Assembly (NCBI GenBank): GCA_023410675.1
Contig: JAEYPM010000021.1
Coordinates: 1 to 48,141, forward strand
Reading direction: 5' to 3'
DNA: 48,141 bases
From: Bacillota bacterium
GTDB lineage: Bacteria; Bacillota; Clostridia; Lachnospirales; Cellulosilyticaceae
The stretch's first letter is position 1, and each line of letters begins with the position of its first letter. The position numbers and the translations under genes are program-made. This document shows positions 27,325-36,352 of the stretch, piece by piece. Below the pieces are notes generated by a model. That model saw only the letters and a program-made list of their open reading frames with translations. It did not search any database and had not been told where the DNA came from.

Positions 27325-27348
27325 GCGTAGTAGTTAAAACTACTACGC
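27325..27348 (-). terminator. Terminator of the rnf-maf operon
   Basis: GCGTAGTAGT (27325-27334) pairs with ACTACTACGC (27339-27348) around TAAA. On the minus strand it is followed by TCTTTTAAT. It lies about 150 bases past the maf stop. Nothing else is evident in 27349-27497. Confidence 0.7.
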
Positions 27349-27497
27349 AATAATGCCAAATATTGAGCAAGCATAACAATTATATGCCTTCTTCTATATA
27401 TCAACAAGTTCCTAATCTTCTTCATTGATTCAGCCACTTAATGTTGTTTCTCTTAAATAGATTCATAGGGCGTAACTTATAATCCAAAGTATGAATG

Positions 27498-28061
27498 CTA
27501 TAACCATATTTTTAGCTCTTTATATATTTTACAAAGGGGAAAACCTACAATGTTATAATAATCTCCTTGTATTTCTTCAATAAATAACGCTCCCTTTCCT
27601 TGAATACCATAAGCCCCTGCTTTATCAAAGGGCTCTTTTGACTCTATATAAGATAGAATTTCATCATAAGTTAATTCTTTCATTCTAACTAATGTAACTT
27701 GGTAAAAATTATTAACCATTTCTTTTTGATGCCACCTCATACTAACTCCTGAATATACTTCATGTACATTTCCTGAAAGCATTTGTAACATCCTAACTGC
27801 ATCTTCTTTATCCTTTGGCTTCCCTAAAATCTTCTTATTTGGAGCTACAACAAGTGTATCACATCCAATGACAATATGGTCTTGATGATCTAGAGCCACT
27901 GCTTGTGCCTTTTTATCTGCTAGCAACATAACATTTTCTTCTGGAGATAAAGCCTCTAATACTTCTTCATTTACCTCTTTGGATAGACTGATAAAATCAA
28001 AGGGCAAAAAGTTCATAAGCTCTAATCGCCTAGGCGATTTAGATGCCAAAATAATTTTCAT
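27498..28061 (-). CDS. maf: Maf family nucleoside triphosphate pyrophosphatase
   Basis: This 187-residue protein begins MKIILASKSPRRLELM, the Maf signature, and has VIGCDTLVV, KPKDKEDAVRML, DKAGAYGIQGKGALFIE and YYNIVGFPL. It hydrolyses non-canonical or specific NTPs (dTTP/UTP class) and is historically called a septum inhibitor. The frame extends to 28085, but GAGGTGAT stands before the ATG at 28061. It closes the rnf operon, 24 bases after DUF4321. Confidence 0.93.
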   Translation of the reverse strand: MKIILASKSPRRLELMNFLPFDFISLSKEVNEEVLEALSPEENVMLLADKKAQAVALDHQDHIVIGCDTLVVAPNKKILGKPKDKEDAVRMLQMLSGNVHEVYSGVSMRWHQKEMVNNFYQVTLVRMKELTYDEILSYIESKEPFDKAGAYGIQGKGALFIEEIQGDYYNIVGFPLCKIYKELKIWL

Positions 28062-28085
28062 ATGTGATATCACCTCATAATACAA

Positions 28086-28346
28086 CTAAATTTTTTTATA
28101 TACAAATACACCTAATACCATACCTAGTATACCCGAAATAGTTATATTAAACTGAATCTGAAAAGCAAGTAAAATGGCACCTAAATTGACTTGAAAAGGG
28201 CTGTCAAAACCAAACACCTGTTTGTAGTTCATCCATTTTAAATAAACTAAATGAGAACATAATTCACCTATAAAGTTTCCTATAGTAAGACCTGATAACA
28301 TACATAATAATAATATTCCAAATCTTGCAGTTTTATTTACAGACAC
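28086..28346 (-). CDS. DUF4321 small membrane protein
   Basis: This small protein is about 86 residues from a GTG at 28346. It has two membrane helices (near residues 7-28 and 55-82), with GLTIGNFIGELCSHL between. This is the DUF4321 pattern, a Clostridia protein commonly next to maf. Upstream codons read GGT GGG GGA, which looks like the ribosome site rather than coding. An ATG at 28361 or a start at 28400 is less likely but not excluded. Function is unknown. Confidence 0.7.
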   Translation of the reverse strand: MSVNKTARFGILLLCMLSGLTIGNFIGELCSHLVYLKWMNYKQVFGFDSPFQVNLGAILLAFQIQFNITISGILGMVLGVFVYKKI

Positions 28347-28363
28347 ATTTCCCCCACCCATAC

Positions 28364-29164
28364 TTATACTGATTTTAATATAATGGCTTTTGTAGGACAT
28401 TTATCTTTACACTTGCCACATCCTACGCATTTTTCTGGATCAATTTCAGCCAAATTATTTTCAAGTTTAATAGCACCTACTTCACATTGCTTCACACACA
28501 AACCACAGCCAATACAGCCAATACTACAACTTGCTTTTACTTCCTTGCCTTTATCTAAAGAAATACATTTTACATGGTAGGTACTACTTTGCGGTATCAT
28601 TTTAATAATACTTCTTGGACAGGCATGTGAACATGTACCACATCCAGTACATTTTTCATTATTAATTACAGCAAGACCATCTACAATTTCAATAGCACCA
28701 AACTGACAAACATTTTCACAATCTCCATAACCTAAACAACCATATTTACATGTTTTTGGGCCACCATTTACTAAATGAGCATCTTTGCATGTCTTAATAC
28801 CCTCATAGTTGTATTTTGTTTTTGCATAAGCATTATTGCCTTGGCATCTAACAAAAGCAATTTGCTTTTCACTTACATCAGCTTCAACGCCCATAATTTT
28901 TGCAATAGCATCTATTTGTGATGCATTACATACACCGCAATTTGTGATTTTTGCTCCACTGTTGACAATGGCATCTGCAAAAGCTTCACAACCTGCAAAG
29001 CCGCACCCTCCACAATTTGCTCCTGGTAAATTTTCTTTTACTTGCTCTACTCTATCATCAACTGCAACATGGAACTTTTTCGCTGCAATTCCTAGACCAA
29101 CACCAAATATTAAACCTAGACTACCTATTCCAATTACAGAATATACAATACTCATGATGTCCAT
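28364..29164 (-). CDS. rnfB: Rnf complex subunit RnfB, iron-sulfur ferredoxin-type
   Basis: This 266-residue protein has an N-terminal membrane helix and then the Fe4S domain with GANCGGCGFAGCEAF. Ferredoxin-type clusters follow in CTGCGTCSHACP, CIGCGLCVKQCE and CVGCGKCKDKCP, plus a variant CLGYGDCENVC. RnfB takes electrons from reduced ferredoxin and passes them into the membrane complex. GGAGGGG is 6 bases before the ATG. It is the last rnf gene; the order is CDGEAB. Confidence 0.95.
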   Translation of the reverse strand: MDIMSIVYSVIGIGSLGLIFGVGLGIAAKKFHVAVDDRVEQVKENLPGANCGGCGFAGCEAFADAIVNSGAKITNCGVCNASQIDAIAKIMGVEADVSEKQIAFVRCQGNNAYAKTKYNYEGIKTCKDAHLVNGGPKTCKYGCLGYGDCENVCQFGAIEIVDGLAVINNEKCTGCGTCSHACPRSIIKMIPQSSTYHVKCISLDKGKEVKASCSIGCIGCGLCVKQCEVGAIKLENNLAEIDPEKCVGCGKCKDKCPTKAIILKSV

Positions 29165-29188
29165 ACGGATCCCCTCCTTAGCTAGTTT

Positions 29189-29767
29189 CTATATCTTGAT
29201 TAAATTTTGAAAACCAAAAAATGCTATTGCCATAAACCCTGCAGTAATTAATGCTATAGGAAAACCTTTAAAGCAATTTAATATATTGTTCTTTTCTATT
29301 CTTTCACGAATTCCTGCAAAAAGTACAATAACCACTGTAAAGCCAATAGCTCCTCCTACTCCATTAATAATTGATTCAACAAGAGAATATTCTTTAGTCA
29401 TATTAATAATGGCAACACCTAAAACAGCACAGTTTGTTGTAATAAGTGGTAAATATACGCCTAATGCAGAGTACAACGCTGGACTAGCTTTCTTAATAAC
29501 CATTTCAACAAATTGAACCAATGCTGCAATAACAAGAATAAATGCTATAGTATAAAGATATTCAAGCTTAAGCGGAATTAATATAAACTCATAGACTATA
29601 TAACATATCATTGAGGCTAGTCCCATAACAAAAGTAACGGCGAGTCCCATGCCAACAGCTGTTTCAACCTTTTTTGAAACACCGAGAAAAGGGCATATCC
29701 CCAAAAATCTAGAAAGTACAAAGTTATTAACCAGTGCTGTACTTAAAAATAGTAAAAGTAAATTCAT
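29189..29767 (-). CDS. rnfA: Rnf complex membrane subunit RnfA
   Basis: This 192-residue protein has six membrane helices. The N-terminal half contains NNFVLSRFLGICPFLGVSKK and the second half the related NCAVLGVAI, the inverted-repeat halves of RnfA/NqrE. With RnfE it encloses a membrane [2Fe-2S] centre. It lies between rnfE and rnfB. Confidence 0.95.
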   Translation of the reverse strand: MNLLLLFLSTALVNNFVLSRFLGICPFLGVSKKVETAVGMGLAVTFVMGLASMICYIVYEFILIPLKLEYLYTIAFILVIAALVQFVEMVIKKASPALYSALGVYLPLITTNCAVLGVAIINMTKEYSLVESIINGVGGAIGFTVVIVLFAGIRERIEKNNILNCFKGFPIALITAGFMAIAFFGFQNLIKI

Positions 29768-29782
29768 TATATATGCTCCTTT

Positions 29783-30379
29783 CTAATTTTCCCTCGCTCT
29801 TAAAGCTTGAATAATAGCCATAATAATTCCAAGAGTAAAAAAAGCACCTGGAGCTAATATCATAATAATAGCTGGATTATAAAAGCTTGGCATTATATTA
29901 AGCCCAAAGATACTTCCTGAACCTAGGACTTCTCTAACAATACCAATACATGTAAGAGAAGCAGTAAATCCTAGTCCCATACCAATCCCATCTAAAAAAG
30001 ATGGAAGCGGCTTATTTTTAGATGCATAAGCCTCTGCTCTAGCTAAAATAATACAATTTACTACAATAAGTGGTATAAAAAGTCCTAACGCTTTATAAAG
30101 AACTGGAACGTAAGCCTTCAAAATTAACTCTACCATTGTAACAAAACTTGCAATAACAACTACGAATGCTGGAATACGTACGTTAGATGGTATGATCTTT
30201 CTAAGCAGAGAAATTACTAAATTAGAACATGCTAATACTGCTGTTGTAGCAAGTCCCATCCCTATGCCATTAATCGCACTCGTAGTAACTGCTAATGTAG
30301 GACACATGCCAATAACTTGAACAAATGTTGGATTATCTAGTATAATTCCAGCTTTTAATCTGTCTCTTAATATATTCAT
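29783..30379 (-). CDS. rnfE: Rnf complex membrane subunit RnfE
   Basis: This 198-residue paralogue of RnfA has GMCPTLAVTTSAINGIGMG and VNCIILARAEAYA with six helices (NqrD-type). It begins 1 base before the rnfG stop region and has a GGAGGAC site. It is part of the ion-pumping core. Confidence 0.95.
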   Translation of the reverse strand: MNILRDRLKAGIILDNPTFVQVIGMCPTLAVTTSAINGIGMGLATTAVLACSNLVISLLRKIIPSNVRIPAFVVVIASFVTMVELILKAYVPVLYKALGLFIPLIVVNCIILARAEAYASKNKPLPSFLDGIGMGLGFTASLTCIGIVREVLGSGSIFGLNIMPSFYNPAIIMILAPGAFFTLGIIMAIIQALRAREN

Positions 30380-30946
30380 TTACTGTCCTCCATTCATAAT
30401 TGCCTGTTGATGTTCTTGCATATAGTTTAATGCCTCATTAATGCCATTAGTAACCGCCGTTGATGTAATGGTTGCACCTGTAATAGCTGCAATATCATTT
30501 CCCTGTGCTTCGCCTTTAACAACTTTTATAGGAGCTTTTTTTTGTGAAAACTGTGTTAAAAATGTTTCCTTAGTAACATTTGCTCCAAGCCCTGGTGTTT
30601 CAGAATGACTGAGTATTTGCACACCTATAATGGTAAGTTCTTTATCCACTCCTACCATGAGTTCTACAGGACCTCCATATCCCTCTTTTGCCACCTTTAT
30701 GACAAATCCTATATTTTCATTATTCTTTTTAGCCATATATACTTCTTGAACTTTAGTGGTATCTACATCTTGAGCAGGAATGAATGTATCTGCTTCCTGA
30801 ATGATTGCTTTCATAGCTTCCTGCTTTGTAATCTCATTTTGATTAGCTATTCTAGTTTTTGTACCTTCATACACAAGTCCTGAAAGACCCACACATACAC
30901 TTGTGATTAAAAATAAAATAATGCCGAGCCTTATAGGTTCTTTCAT
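30380..30946 (-). CDS. rnfG: Rnf complex FMN-binding subunit RnfG
   Basis: This 188-residue protein has one N-terminal helix and an extracytoplasmic FMN domain. ITGATITSTAV carries the Thr that binds FMN through a phosphoester, and SHSETPGLGANV is the other family mark. Its start overlaps the rnfD stop (ATGA), indicating coupled translation. Confidence 0.95.
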   Translation of the reverse strand: MKEPIRLGIILFLITSVCVGLSGLVYEGTKTRIANQNEITKQEAMKAIIQEADTFIPAQDVDTTKVQEVYMAKKNNENIGFVIKVAKEGYGGPVELMVGVDKELTIIGVQILSHSETPGLGANVTKETFLTQFSQKKAPIKVVKGEAQGNDIAAITGATITSTAVTNGINEALNYMQEHQQAIMNGGQ

Positions 30947-31908
30947 GCTTTATTTACCTCCCCAAAACGTTTTACCTTTACATATCTATCAATGATAGGT
31001 ACAACTAAATTCATTATTAAAATGCTATAACTTACGCCTTCTGGATACCCACCAAAAAGCCTAATAATCGCTGCAATAATTCCTGCACCGATTGCATAAA
31101 TAATTTGTCCTTTAAGCGTCATAGGTGTTGTCGTATAGTCTGTAGCCATAAAGAATCCGCTGAGAATAGCTCCTCCTAAGAACAATGAATAAAAACTGAT
31201 ATATGCACCTTGTCCTCCAAAAATAAACGTCATAATAAATAACGTAGCAAGATAAAAAACAGGTATATGCCATGTAATAACTTTTCTCACAAGAAGATAA
31301 GCTGCTCCTAATAAAAGTGCAAGTGCGGATACTTCACCTAAACTCCCAGCAATAGTTCCTATAAAGACCTCCATAAAATCTGGTAAGCTTTCTATATTAC
31401 CCATCTTCATAAGAGCGAGTGGCGTTGCACTTGTAATAGCATCTACAGATGATAAACCTCCAGAAATATCTAATGGCTGAGTAAAGCTTGTTAGCTGTGT
31501 AGGATAAGCTGCTAACAAAAATGCCCTTGCTGCTAAGGCTGGATTTATGAAATTTTGACCAATTCCTCCAAATATTTGTTTTGCTAAAATGATAGCTACG
31601 AAGGCTCCAACAATGACTACATAAATTGGAACATTAGCAGGTAAATTATAAGCTATAAGCATCCCTGTCACAATAGCACTTAGATCTTTAATTGTAATGG
31701 GTTGCTTGGTAAATTTTTGCCATATCCATTCAAAGAAAACACAGCTTATACAACTAATTAAAGTTACAAGTAACGCACGAAATCCAAAAATCCATACACT
31801 TGCTGTAAGTGCAGGTATTAATGCAATGATTACATCAAGCATAATGCTCTGTATACTGTGTTTTTCTTTAATGTGAGGTGATGAAGAAACACTAAGCAAT
31901 TTTTCCAT
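30943..31908 (-). CDS. rnfD: Rnf complex membrane subunit RnfD
   Basis: This 321-residue protein has nine or so helices. The stretch VDAITSATPLALMK holds the Thr for covalent FMN in the RnfD/NqrB family, and NFINPALAARAFLL is conserved. It is probably the ion-translocating subunit. It begins 3 bases after rnfC. Confidence 0.95.
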   Translation of the reverse strand: MEKLLSVSSSPHIKEKHSIQSIMLDVIIALIPALTASVWIFGFRALLVTLISCISCVFFEWIWQKFTKQPITIKDLSAIVTGMLIAYNLPANVPIYVVIVGAFVAIILAKQIFGGIGQNFINPALAARAFLLAAYPTQLTSFTQPLDISGGLSSVDAITSATPLALMKMGNIESLPDFMEVFIGTIAGSLGEVSALALLLGAAYLLVRKVITWHIPVFYLATLFIMTFIFGGQGAYISFYSLFLGGAILSGFFMATDYTTTPMTLKGQIIYAIGAGIIAAIIRLFGGYPEGVSYSILIMNLVVPIIDRYVKVKRFGEVNKA

Positions 31909-31910
31909 CT

Positions 31911-33248
31911 CTATTTCTCCTTCCCTTTGCTTTTTTGGCTACGTAATTCACTTTTTGCTGTTCTAATACTCTGAACAAGTTCTCTTTTTGCAGGACAAAT
32001 ATAAGAACAACATCCGCATTCAATACAATCCATTCCATTATTTTGGGTAAATAGATCATATTCATGATTTATTGCATTTTGTTGGATTACACTTGGGACT
32101 AACGCCATTGGACATACCTCAACACATTTTCCACACCTAATACAGTTTTGAATTGTTCCTTTTGGCATATCTGCCTTTGTAAAGCATAGAATAGCTGATG
32201 TTCCTTTAACAACGGGAACATCTATATTAGATATTGCTTGTCCCATCATTGGACCACCAGAGATGATTTTAACTGTGTTTTCTTCATCCCAATTTGCATA
32301 TTCTAAAATTTCTCTATAAGATGTTCCAATTCTTACTTTTAGATTGCATGGATTTTTAACACCACTTCCTGAGACAGTCACAATCCTTCTCATAATAGGT
32401 CTTCCTTTAGTTACAGCTCTCCATATTGCAACTATTGAATCAATATTAAAAACAATGCATCCTACATCTATTGGTAACCCTCCTGAAGGAACCTGATTGT
32501 TAGTAAGTGCATAAATAAGATGTTTTTCTGAACCTTGAGGATATTTCGTATGAAGCACTTGAATATTAATACGTTTTTCATTTTTTGTTGCTTCTCTTAA
32601 TTTATTGATTGCATCCATTTTATTATCTTCGATACCAATAATAGCTTTAGCCTTAGGGAAAACACGAAGCAAAATTTTTAGGCCACTTATAATACGTTCA
32701 CTTTCTTCAAGCATAACCCTATGATCTGAAGTAAGATACGGCTCACATTCTGCACCATTAACAATAATGTGTTGAACGCTCTTCCCTTCTGGTGGCAGAA
32801 GCTTAATATAGGTAGGGAAGGCTGCTCCCCCCATTCCAACTAATCCAGCTTCTTTAACAATGTCTACAATTTCATCTTTATTAAGTTTCTTATAATCTTT
32901 GTACCTATATCTTTTTAAAGTGGGATGATCTTCATATTTCAAATCGTTTTCGACCACCACACTCATTACTTTAATCCCTTGATACGTTAATCTCTCTTCA
33001 ATTGCAAGCACATTACCTGATACACTACTGTGAATTGGAGCAGAAACAGGTGAAGTTGCCTCTCCAATTTTTTGACCAACAAATACTTGTTCACCTCTTT
33101 TAACGACTGGTTTACATGGGCTTCCTATATGTTGCTGCATAGGAAAAACTAGCTCTTTTTGTGGCATATAGATCTCAATAGGTTTCTGATTTGTGGCTTC
33201 TTTATGATAAGGGGGATGTATGCCCTTTTTAAATGTTAAAAGCTTCAT
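31911..33248 (-). CDS. rnfC: Rnf complex NADH-side subunit RnfC
   Basis: This 445-residue protein starts MKLLTFKKGIHPPYHKE, with an NADH/FMN-binding Rossmann-like domain (VGMGGAAFPTYIKL, IVNGAECEPYLTSDHR) and two [4Fe-4S] motifs (CIRCGKCVEVCP, CIECGCCSYICP). It reduces NAD+ with electrons from the complex. The frame could extend to 33293, but GAGGAGA is placed for the ATG at 33248. It is first in the operon, downstream of a strong promoter. Confidence 0.95.
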   Translation of the reverse strand: MKLLTFKKGIHPPYHKEATNQKPIEIYMPQKELVFPMQQHIGSPCKPVVKRGEQVFVGQKIGEATSPVSAPIHSSVSGNVLAIEERLTYQGIKVMSVVVENDLKYEDHPTLKRYRYKDYKKLNKDEIVDIVKEAGLVGMGGAAFPTYIKLLPPEGKSVQHIIVNGAECEPYLTSDHRVMLEESERIISGLKILLRVFPKAKAIIGIEDNKMDAINKLREATKNEKRINIQVLHTKYPQGSEKHLIYALTNNQVPSGGLPIDVGCIVFNIDSIVAIWRAVTKGRPIMRRIVTVSGSGVKNPCNLKVRIGTSYREILEYANWDEENTVKIISGGPMMGQAISNIDVPVVKGTSAILCFTKADMPKGTIQNCIRCGKCVEVCPMALVPSVIQQNAINHEYDLFTQNNGMDCIECGCCSYICPAKRELVQSIRTAKSELRSQKSKGKEK

Positions 33249-33298
33249 AATGTCTCCTCTCTCTATCAATGAATGATACAAACCTAAGTCCAAATTAA

Positions 33299-33353
33299 AT
33301 TATAACATTTATTAAGAAATACTCAATAAATGTTAATAATTTATCATTGTCAA
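33299..33353 (-). promoter_or_regulatory. rnf promoter inside a perfect inverted repeat (putative operator)
   Basis: On the minus strand, TTGAGT (33326-33321), a 16-base spacer and TATAAT (33304-33299) preceded by TGT form an extended -10 promoter. AACATTTATT (33304-33313) and AATAAATGTT (33325-33334) are perfect 10-bp arms around 11 bases that cover the -35 and spacer. A second -35 TTGACA (33353-33348) with TTTATT 17 bases on could be an alternative promoter. A repressor bound to the dyad would block RNA polymerase. The sequence does not match the Rex consensus I know. Confidence 0.65.
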
Positions 33354-33360
33354 TTATATA

Positions 33361-33906
33361 CTATTTTCCCTTTATTTCCCTAATATTTTGTGTAATATAT
33401 TCTTCTAACCATGCTAGTACTTCAAGATTTTGTATAGGCACACCATCCAAAACAGCTTTTATTTCTTCAGTATCAAAAGTAAATGAACTGTTGTTAAATG
33501 AATGGATATATATACAGTGAATGAATGGTTTTCCCATAATTAGCGTCGTTATTGTTTTAGCCATATCACCTATAGGGAGCCTATCAATATGATCATACTC
33601 CATGCTCGCTATTATCTTCGTTCCAATGTTTTTTTTGCTTTCTATTGTAACATTTCCGTTACATTCCATACACAATTGATTCAGCAATGGAATTCCTAGT
33701 CCAACTTTCCTTAAATTTCTACTGGTTACAAAGGGATCCTTCACGCCTTCTACCATTTCATTTGACATACCTTTTCCATTATCTTCTATACTAATTGTTA
33801 ATCTATTAGATATAATATTTTCTTCTATATGCAATCTAATTTGACTAGCTTCTGCTCTGATACTATTTTGCATAATATCTAATATATGAAGTGATAATTC
33901 TTTCAT
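33361..33906 (-). CDS. Small HATPase-domain protein (histidine-kinase-like ATPase)
   Basis: This 181-residue protein has a GHKL ATP-binding fold: N-box-like ILDIMQNSIRAEA, G1 DNGKGM and G2 GLGIPLLNQL. There is no phospho-acceptor domain and no membrane helix. Similar proteins occur in Clostridia near redox genes and are annotated 'ATP-binding protein'; an anti-sigma-factor-like or kinase role is possible but unproven. It stands alone between the serA terminator and the rnf promoter. AAAGGA is 11 bases before the ATG. I could not define its promoter. Confidence 0.75.
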   Translation of the reverse strand: MKELSLHILDIMQNSIRAEASQIRLHIEENIISNRLTISIEDNGKGMSNEMVEGVKDPFVTSRNLRKVGLGIPLLNQLCMECNGNVTIESKKNIGTKIIASMEYDHIDRLPIGDMAKTITTLIMGKPFIHCIYIHSFNNSSFTFDTEEIKAVLDGVPIQNLEVLAWLEEYITQNIREIKGK

Positions 33907-33952
33907 ATTTATGGTTTCCTTTCTTTACGTCTGTTATGGCATTTGACATTCT

Positions 33953-33984
33953 AAAAAAGGAATTAGGTTAGTCCTAATTCCTTT
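33953..33984 (-). terminator. Terminator of serCA
   Basis: AAAGGAATTAGG (33956-33967) pairs with CCTAATTCCTTT (33973-33984) around a 5-base loop. On the minus strand it is followed by a T6 run. It lies 20 bases after the serA stop. Confidence 0.9.
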
Positions 33985-34004
33985 AGTAAAGTATATAAAA
34001 ACCA

Positions 34005-35162
34005 TTATTTTTCTAATACACGGATACTTATAATATCTTGTATTTTGCTTATATTCCTTATATTTTCTTCTGTCACTTTTGTATCTGTATCAATAATTGT
34101 ATAAGCATATTGTCCTTTACTTTTATTCATCATATCTTGTATATTAATTCCCTCTGTAGCTATTATATCCGTTATTTGTTTAATCATTGCAGGAATATTT
34201 CTATGAATAATCGCTACTCTACAATCTGTAGACCATGCCATCTCGCATACTGGGAAATTAACTGAATTCACTATATTTCCATTTTCAAGATAGTCTTTTA
34301 CTTGTTTTACTGCCATGATTGCACAATTGTCTTCTGACTCAGGCGTTGAAGCTCCAAGGTGTGGTATTGTAATAATGTTTTCATTATTCATAACACCTTC
34401 TACAGGGAAATCTGTTACATACTTGCTAACAATTCCCTCTTCAATAGCCTTAATAATATCCTCATTGTTAACCAAAGTATCTCTTGAAAAGTTAAGAATT
34501 CTAACGCCCTTTTTCATTTTACTAAAAGCATCTGAGTTAAACATATGCTTTGTTGACTCAACTAAAGGAACATGTATCGTAATATAATCACAATCTTGCA
34601 ATACTTCATCAAGTGACATGGCATGCTGGATATGTCTAGATAATCCCCATGCCGCATTAATAGAAATATAAGGATCGTAGCCCACTACTTCCATACCTAG
34701 TGCATGTGCTGCGTTAGCTACCATAACACCAATAGCTCCTAAACCTATAACACCAAGCTTTTTACCAAGTATTTCTGGACCTACAAATTCACCTTTTCCC
34801 TTTTCAACTGTTTTTGCAACATCATCTGTTAGTGTCTTAGCCCAATTAATTCCTTCTACTATTTTTCTTGATGAAAGTAAAAGTCCTGCAATAACTAATT
34901 CTTTTACTGCATTAGCATTTGCACCTGGTGTATTAAATACTACGATACCTTTTTCTGAGCATGCGTCTATTGGAATATTATTTACTCCTGCACCAGCTCT
35001 TGCAATTGCCTGTACAGTATCTGGAAGATCCATATCATGCATTTTTGCACTTCTAACTAAAATAGCATCAGCACCTTCTATATTGTCAGAAATGCTGTAA
35101 TTGTTATCAAATAAATCTAAACCTACATTAGCAATTTTATTTAATGTTTGTATTTTATACAC
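34005..35162 (-). CDS. serA: D-3-phosphoglycerate dehydrogenase
   Basis: This 385-residue protein begins serine synthesis by oxidising 3-phosphoglycerate. It has the NAD-binding LGVIGLGAIGVMVANAA, the catalytic Arg/Glu/His region (FSRD..., PHLGASTPESEDN) and a C-terminal ACT domain (VAIIHRNIPAMIKQITDIIATEGIN) that in the family binds serine for feedback. The start is GTG with AGGAGGGG 8 bases before. It is 14 bases after serC, so they form an operon. A separate phosphoserine phosphatase is not in the window. Confidence 0.93.
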   Translation of the reverse strand: MYKIQTLNKIANVGLDLFDNNYSISDNIEGADAILVRSAKMHDMDLPDTVQAIARAGAGVNNIPIDACSEKGIVVFNTPGANANAVKELVIAGLLLSSRKIVEGINWAKTLTDDVAKTVEKGKGEFVGPEILGKKLGVIGLGAIGVMVANAAHALGMEVVGYDPYISINAAWGLSRHIQHAMSLDEVLQDCDYITIHVPLVESTKHMFNSDAFSKMKKGVRILNFSRDTLVNNEDIIKAIEEGIVSKYVTDFPVEGVMNNENIITIPHLGASTPESEDNCAIMAVKQVKDYLENGNIVNSVNFPVCEMAWSTDCRVAIIHRNIPAMIKQITDIIATEGINIQDMMNKSKGQYAYTIIDTDTKVTEENIRNISKIQDIISIRVLEK

Positions 35163-35176
35163 AGCCCTTACCCCTC

Positions 35177-36253
35177 CTAGTTGTTCTTTTCGAATTCTTT
35201 CATAAATTCAACTAAAGCTTTAACACCTTCTATTGGCATAGCATTATAAATACTTGCTCTCATCCCACCTACACTTCTATGCCCCTTTAAATTTACAAGT
35301 CCTTTTGCTGCTGCTTCTTTTACAAATTTAGCATCTAACTCAGCATTACCTGTAACAAATGTCACATTCATTAAAGATCTATCTTCTTTTGCTGCAGTTC
35401 CTTTAAATAATTTTGATTGATCAAGATAATCATAAAGAATTGCTGCTTTTTCACGATTTGTTTTTTCTAGTGCCTTTACCCCACCTTTTTCTTCTATCCA
35501 TTCGAACATAAGCTTAAGCATATAAACACCATATGTAGGAGGTGTATTGTACATAGAATCATTTTCAGCCATTGTTTTATAATCAAGCATTGTAGGCACA
35601 TTATCTTTAGCAAAACCAAGTAAGTCTTTTCTAATAATAACAAGTGTTACGCCTGCTGGTCCTAGATTTTTCTGAGCTCCAGCAAAAATAAGGCCAAATT
35701 TTCTTACATCGATCTCTTCTGATAAAATATTTGAAGACATGTCTGCAACCAGTGGTACATCTCCTGTATCAGGAAGTGTAGTATATTTTGTACCATATAT
35801 TGTATTGTTTGTAGTTATATAAAAATAATCCGCATCTTTCGTAAATTGATTTTTATCAAACTCAGGAATATGTGAATAATTATCTGATTTTGAAGATGCT
35901 ACAACCTTAACTTCCCCAAACTTTTTAGCCTCTTTGAGAGCTTTTGAAGCAAAAGCACCAGATTCAATATAATCTGCTTTATTAGAATTTCTAAATAAAT
36001 TAAGTGGCACCATGGCAAATTGCATGCTTGCTCCTCCTTGTAAGAAGAGTACACTATAATTGTCTGGTATATTCATGATTTTCCTTAATTTTTCTTCTGC
36101 TGCTTGAATAATTGGCTCATAATCTTTCGAACGGTGACTCATCTCCATAACACTCATTCCACTATTGCCATAACTTACCAATTCTTTTTGTGCCTTTTCT
36201 AGAACTTCTAAAGGTAAAACCCCTGGTCCTGCTGAAAAATTATAAACTCTCAT
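35177..36253 (-). CDS. serC: Phosphoserine aminotransferase
   Basis: This 358-residue PLP enzyme converts 3-phosphohydroxypyruvate and glutamate to phosphoserine. It starts MRVYNFSAGPGVLP and has FLQGGASMQFAMVPLNL, the PLP Lys in FAGAQKNLGPAGVT and the C-terminal GLKGHRSVGGMRAS-like block (NLKGHRSVGGMRASIYNAMP). GGAGGG precedes the ATG. It is the first gene of serCA. Confidence 0.95.
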   Translation of the reverse strand: MRVYNFSAGPGVLPLEVLEKAQKELVSYGNSGMSVMEMSHRSKDYEPIIQAAEEKLRKIMNIPDNYSVLFLQGGASMQFAMVPLNLFRNSNKADYIESGAFASKALKEAKKFGEVKVVASSKSDNYSHIPEFDKNQFTKDADYFYITTNNTIYGTKYTTLPDTGDVPLVADMSSNILSEEIDVRKFGLIFAGAQKNLGPAGVTLVIIRKDLLGFAKDNVPTMLDYKTMAENDSMYNTPPTYGVYMLKLMFEWIEEKGGVKALEKTNREKAAILYDYLDQSKLFKGTAAKEDRSLMNVTFVTGNAELDAKFVKEAAAKGLVNLKGHRSVGGMRASIYNAMPIEGVKALVEFMKEFEKNN

Positions 36254-36309
36254 TCTATAAACCCTCCTAAATAGTATAAGTAAAATTTTGAGTTAATTCT
36301 CTATATAAA

Positions 36310-36338
36310 ATATTAATCACTTTTTGTATATTAGTCAA
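36310..36338 (-). promoter_or_regulatory. Promoter of serCA
   Basis: On the minus strand, TTGACT (36338-36333), an exact 17-base spacer and TAATAT (36315-36310) make a good promoter. It begins just after the argF stop. Confidence 0.5.
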
Positions 36339-36352
36339 TTACTTTGTTACAT

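Noticed and set aside
28836..29210. 124-residue plus-strand frame
   Set aside because: It is antisense to rnfB, and its Pro/Ala-rich sequence is the reverse of Gly/Cys-rich codons.
33304..33353. Rex-binding site at the rnf promoter
   Set aside because: The dyad does not fit the TTGTTAA-N4-TTAACAA type pattern, so only an unnamed operator is claimed.
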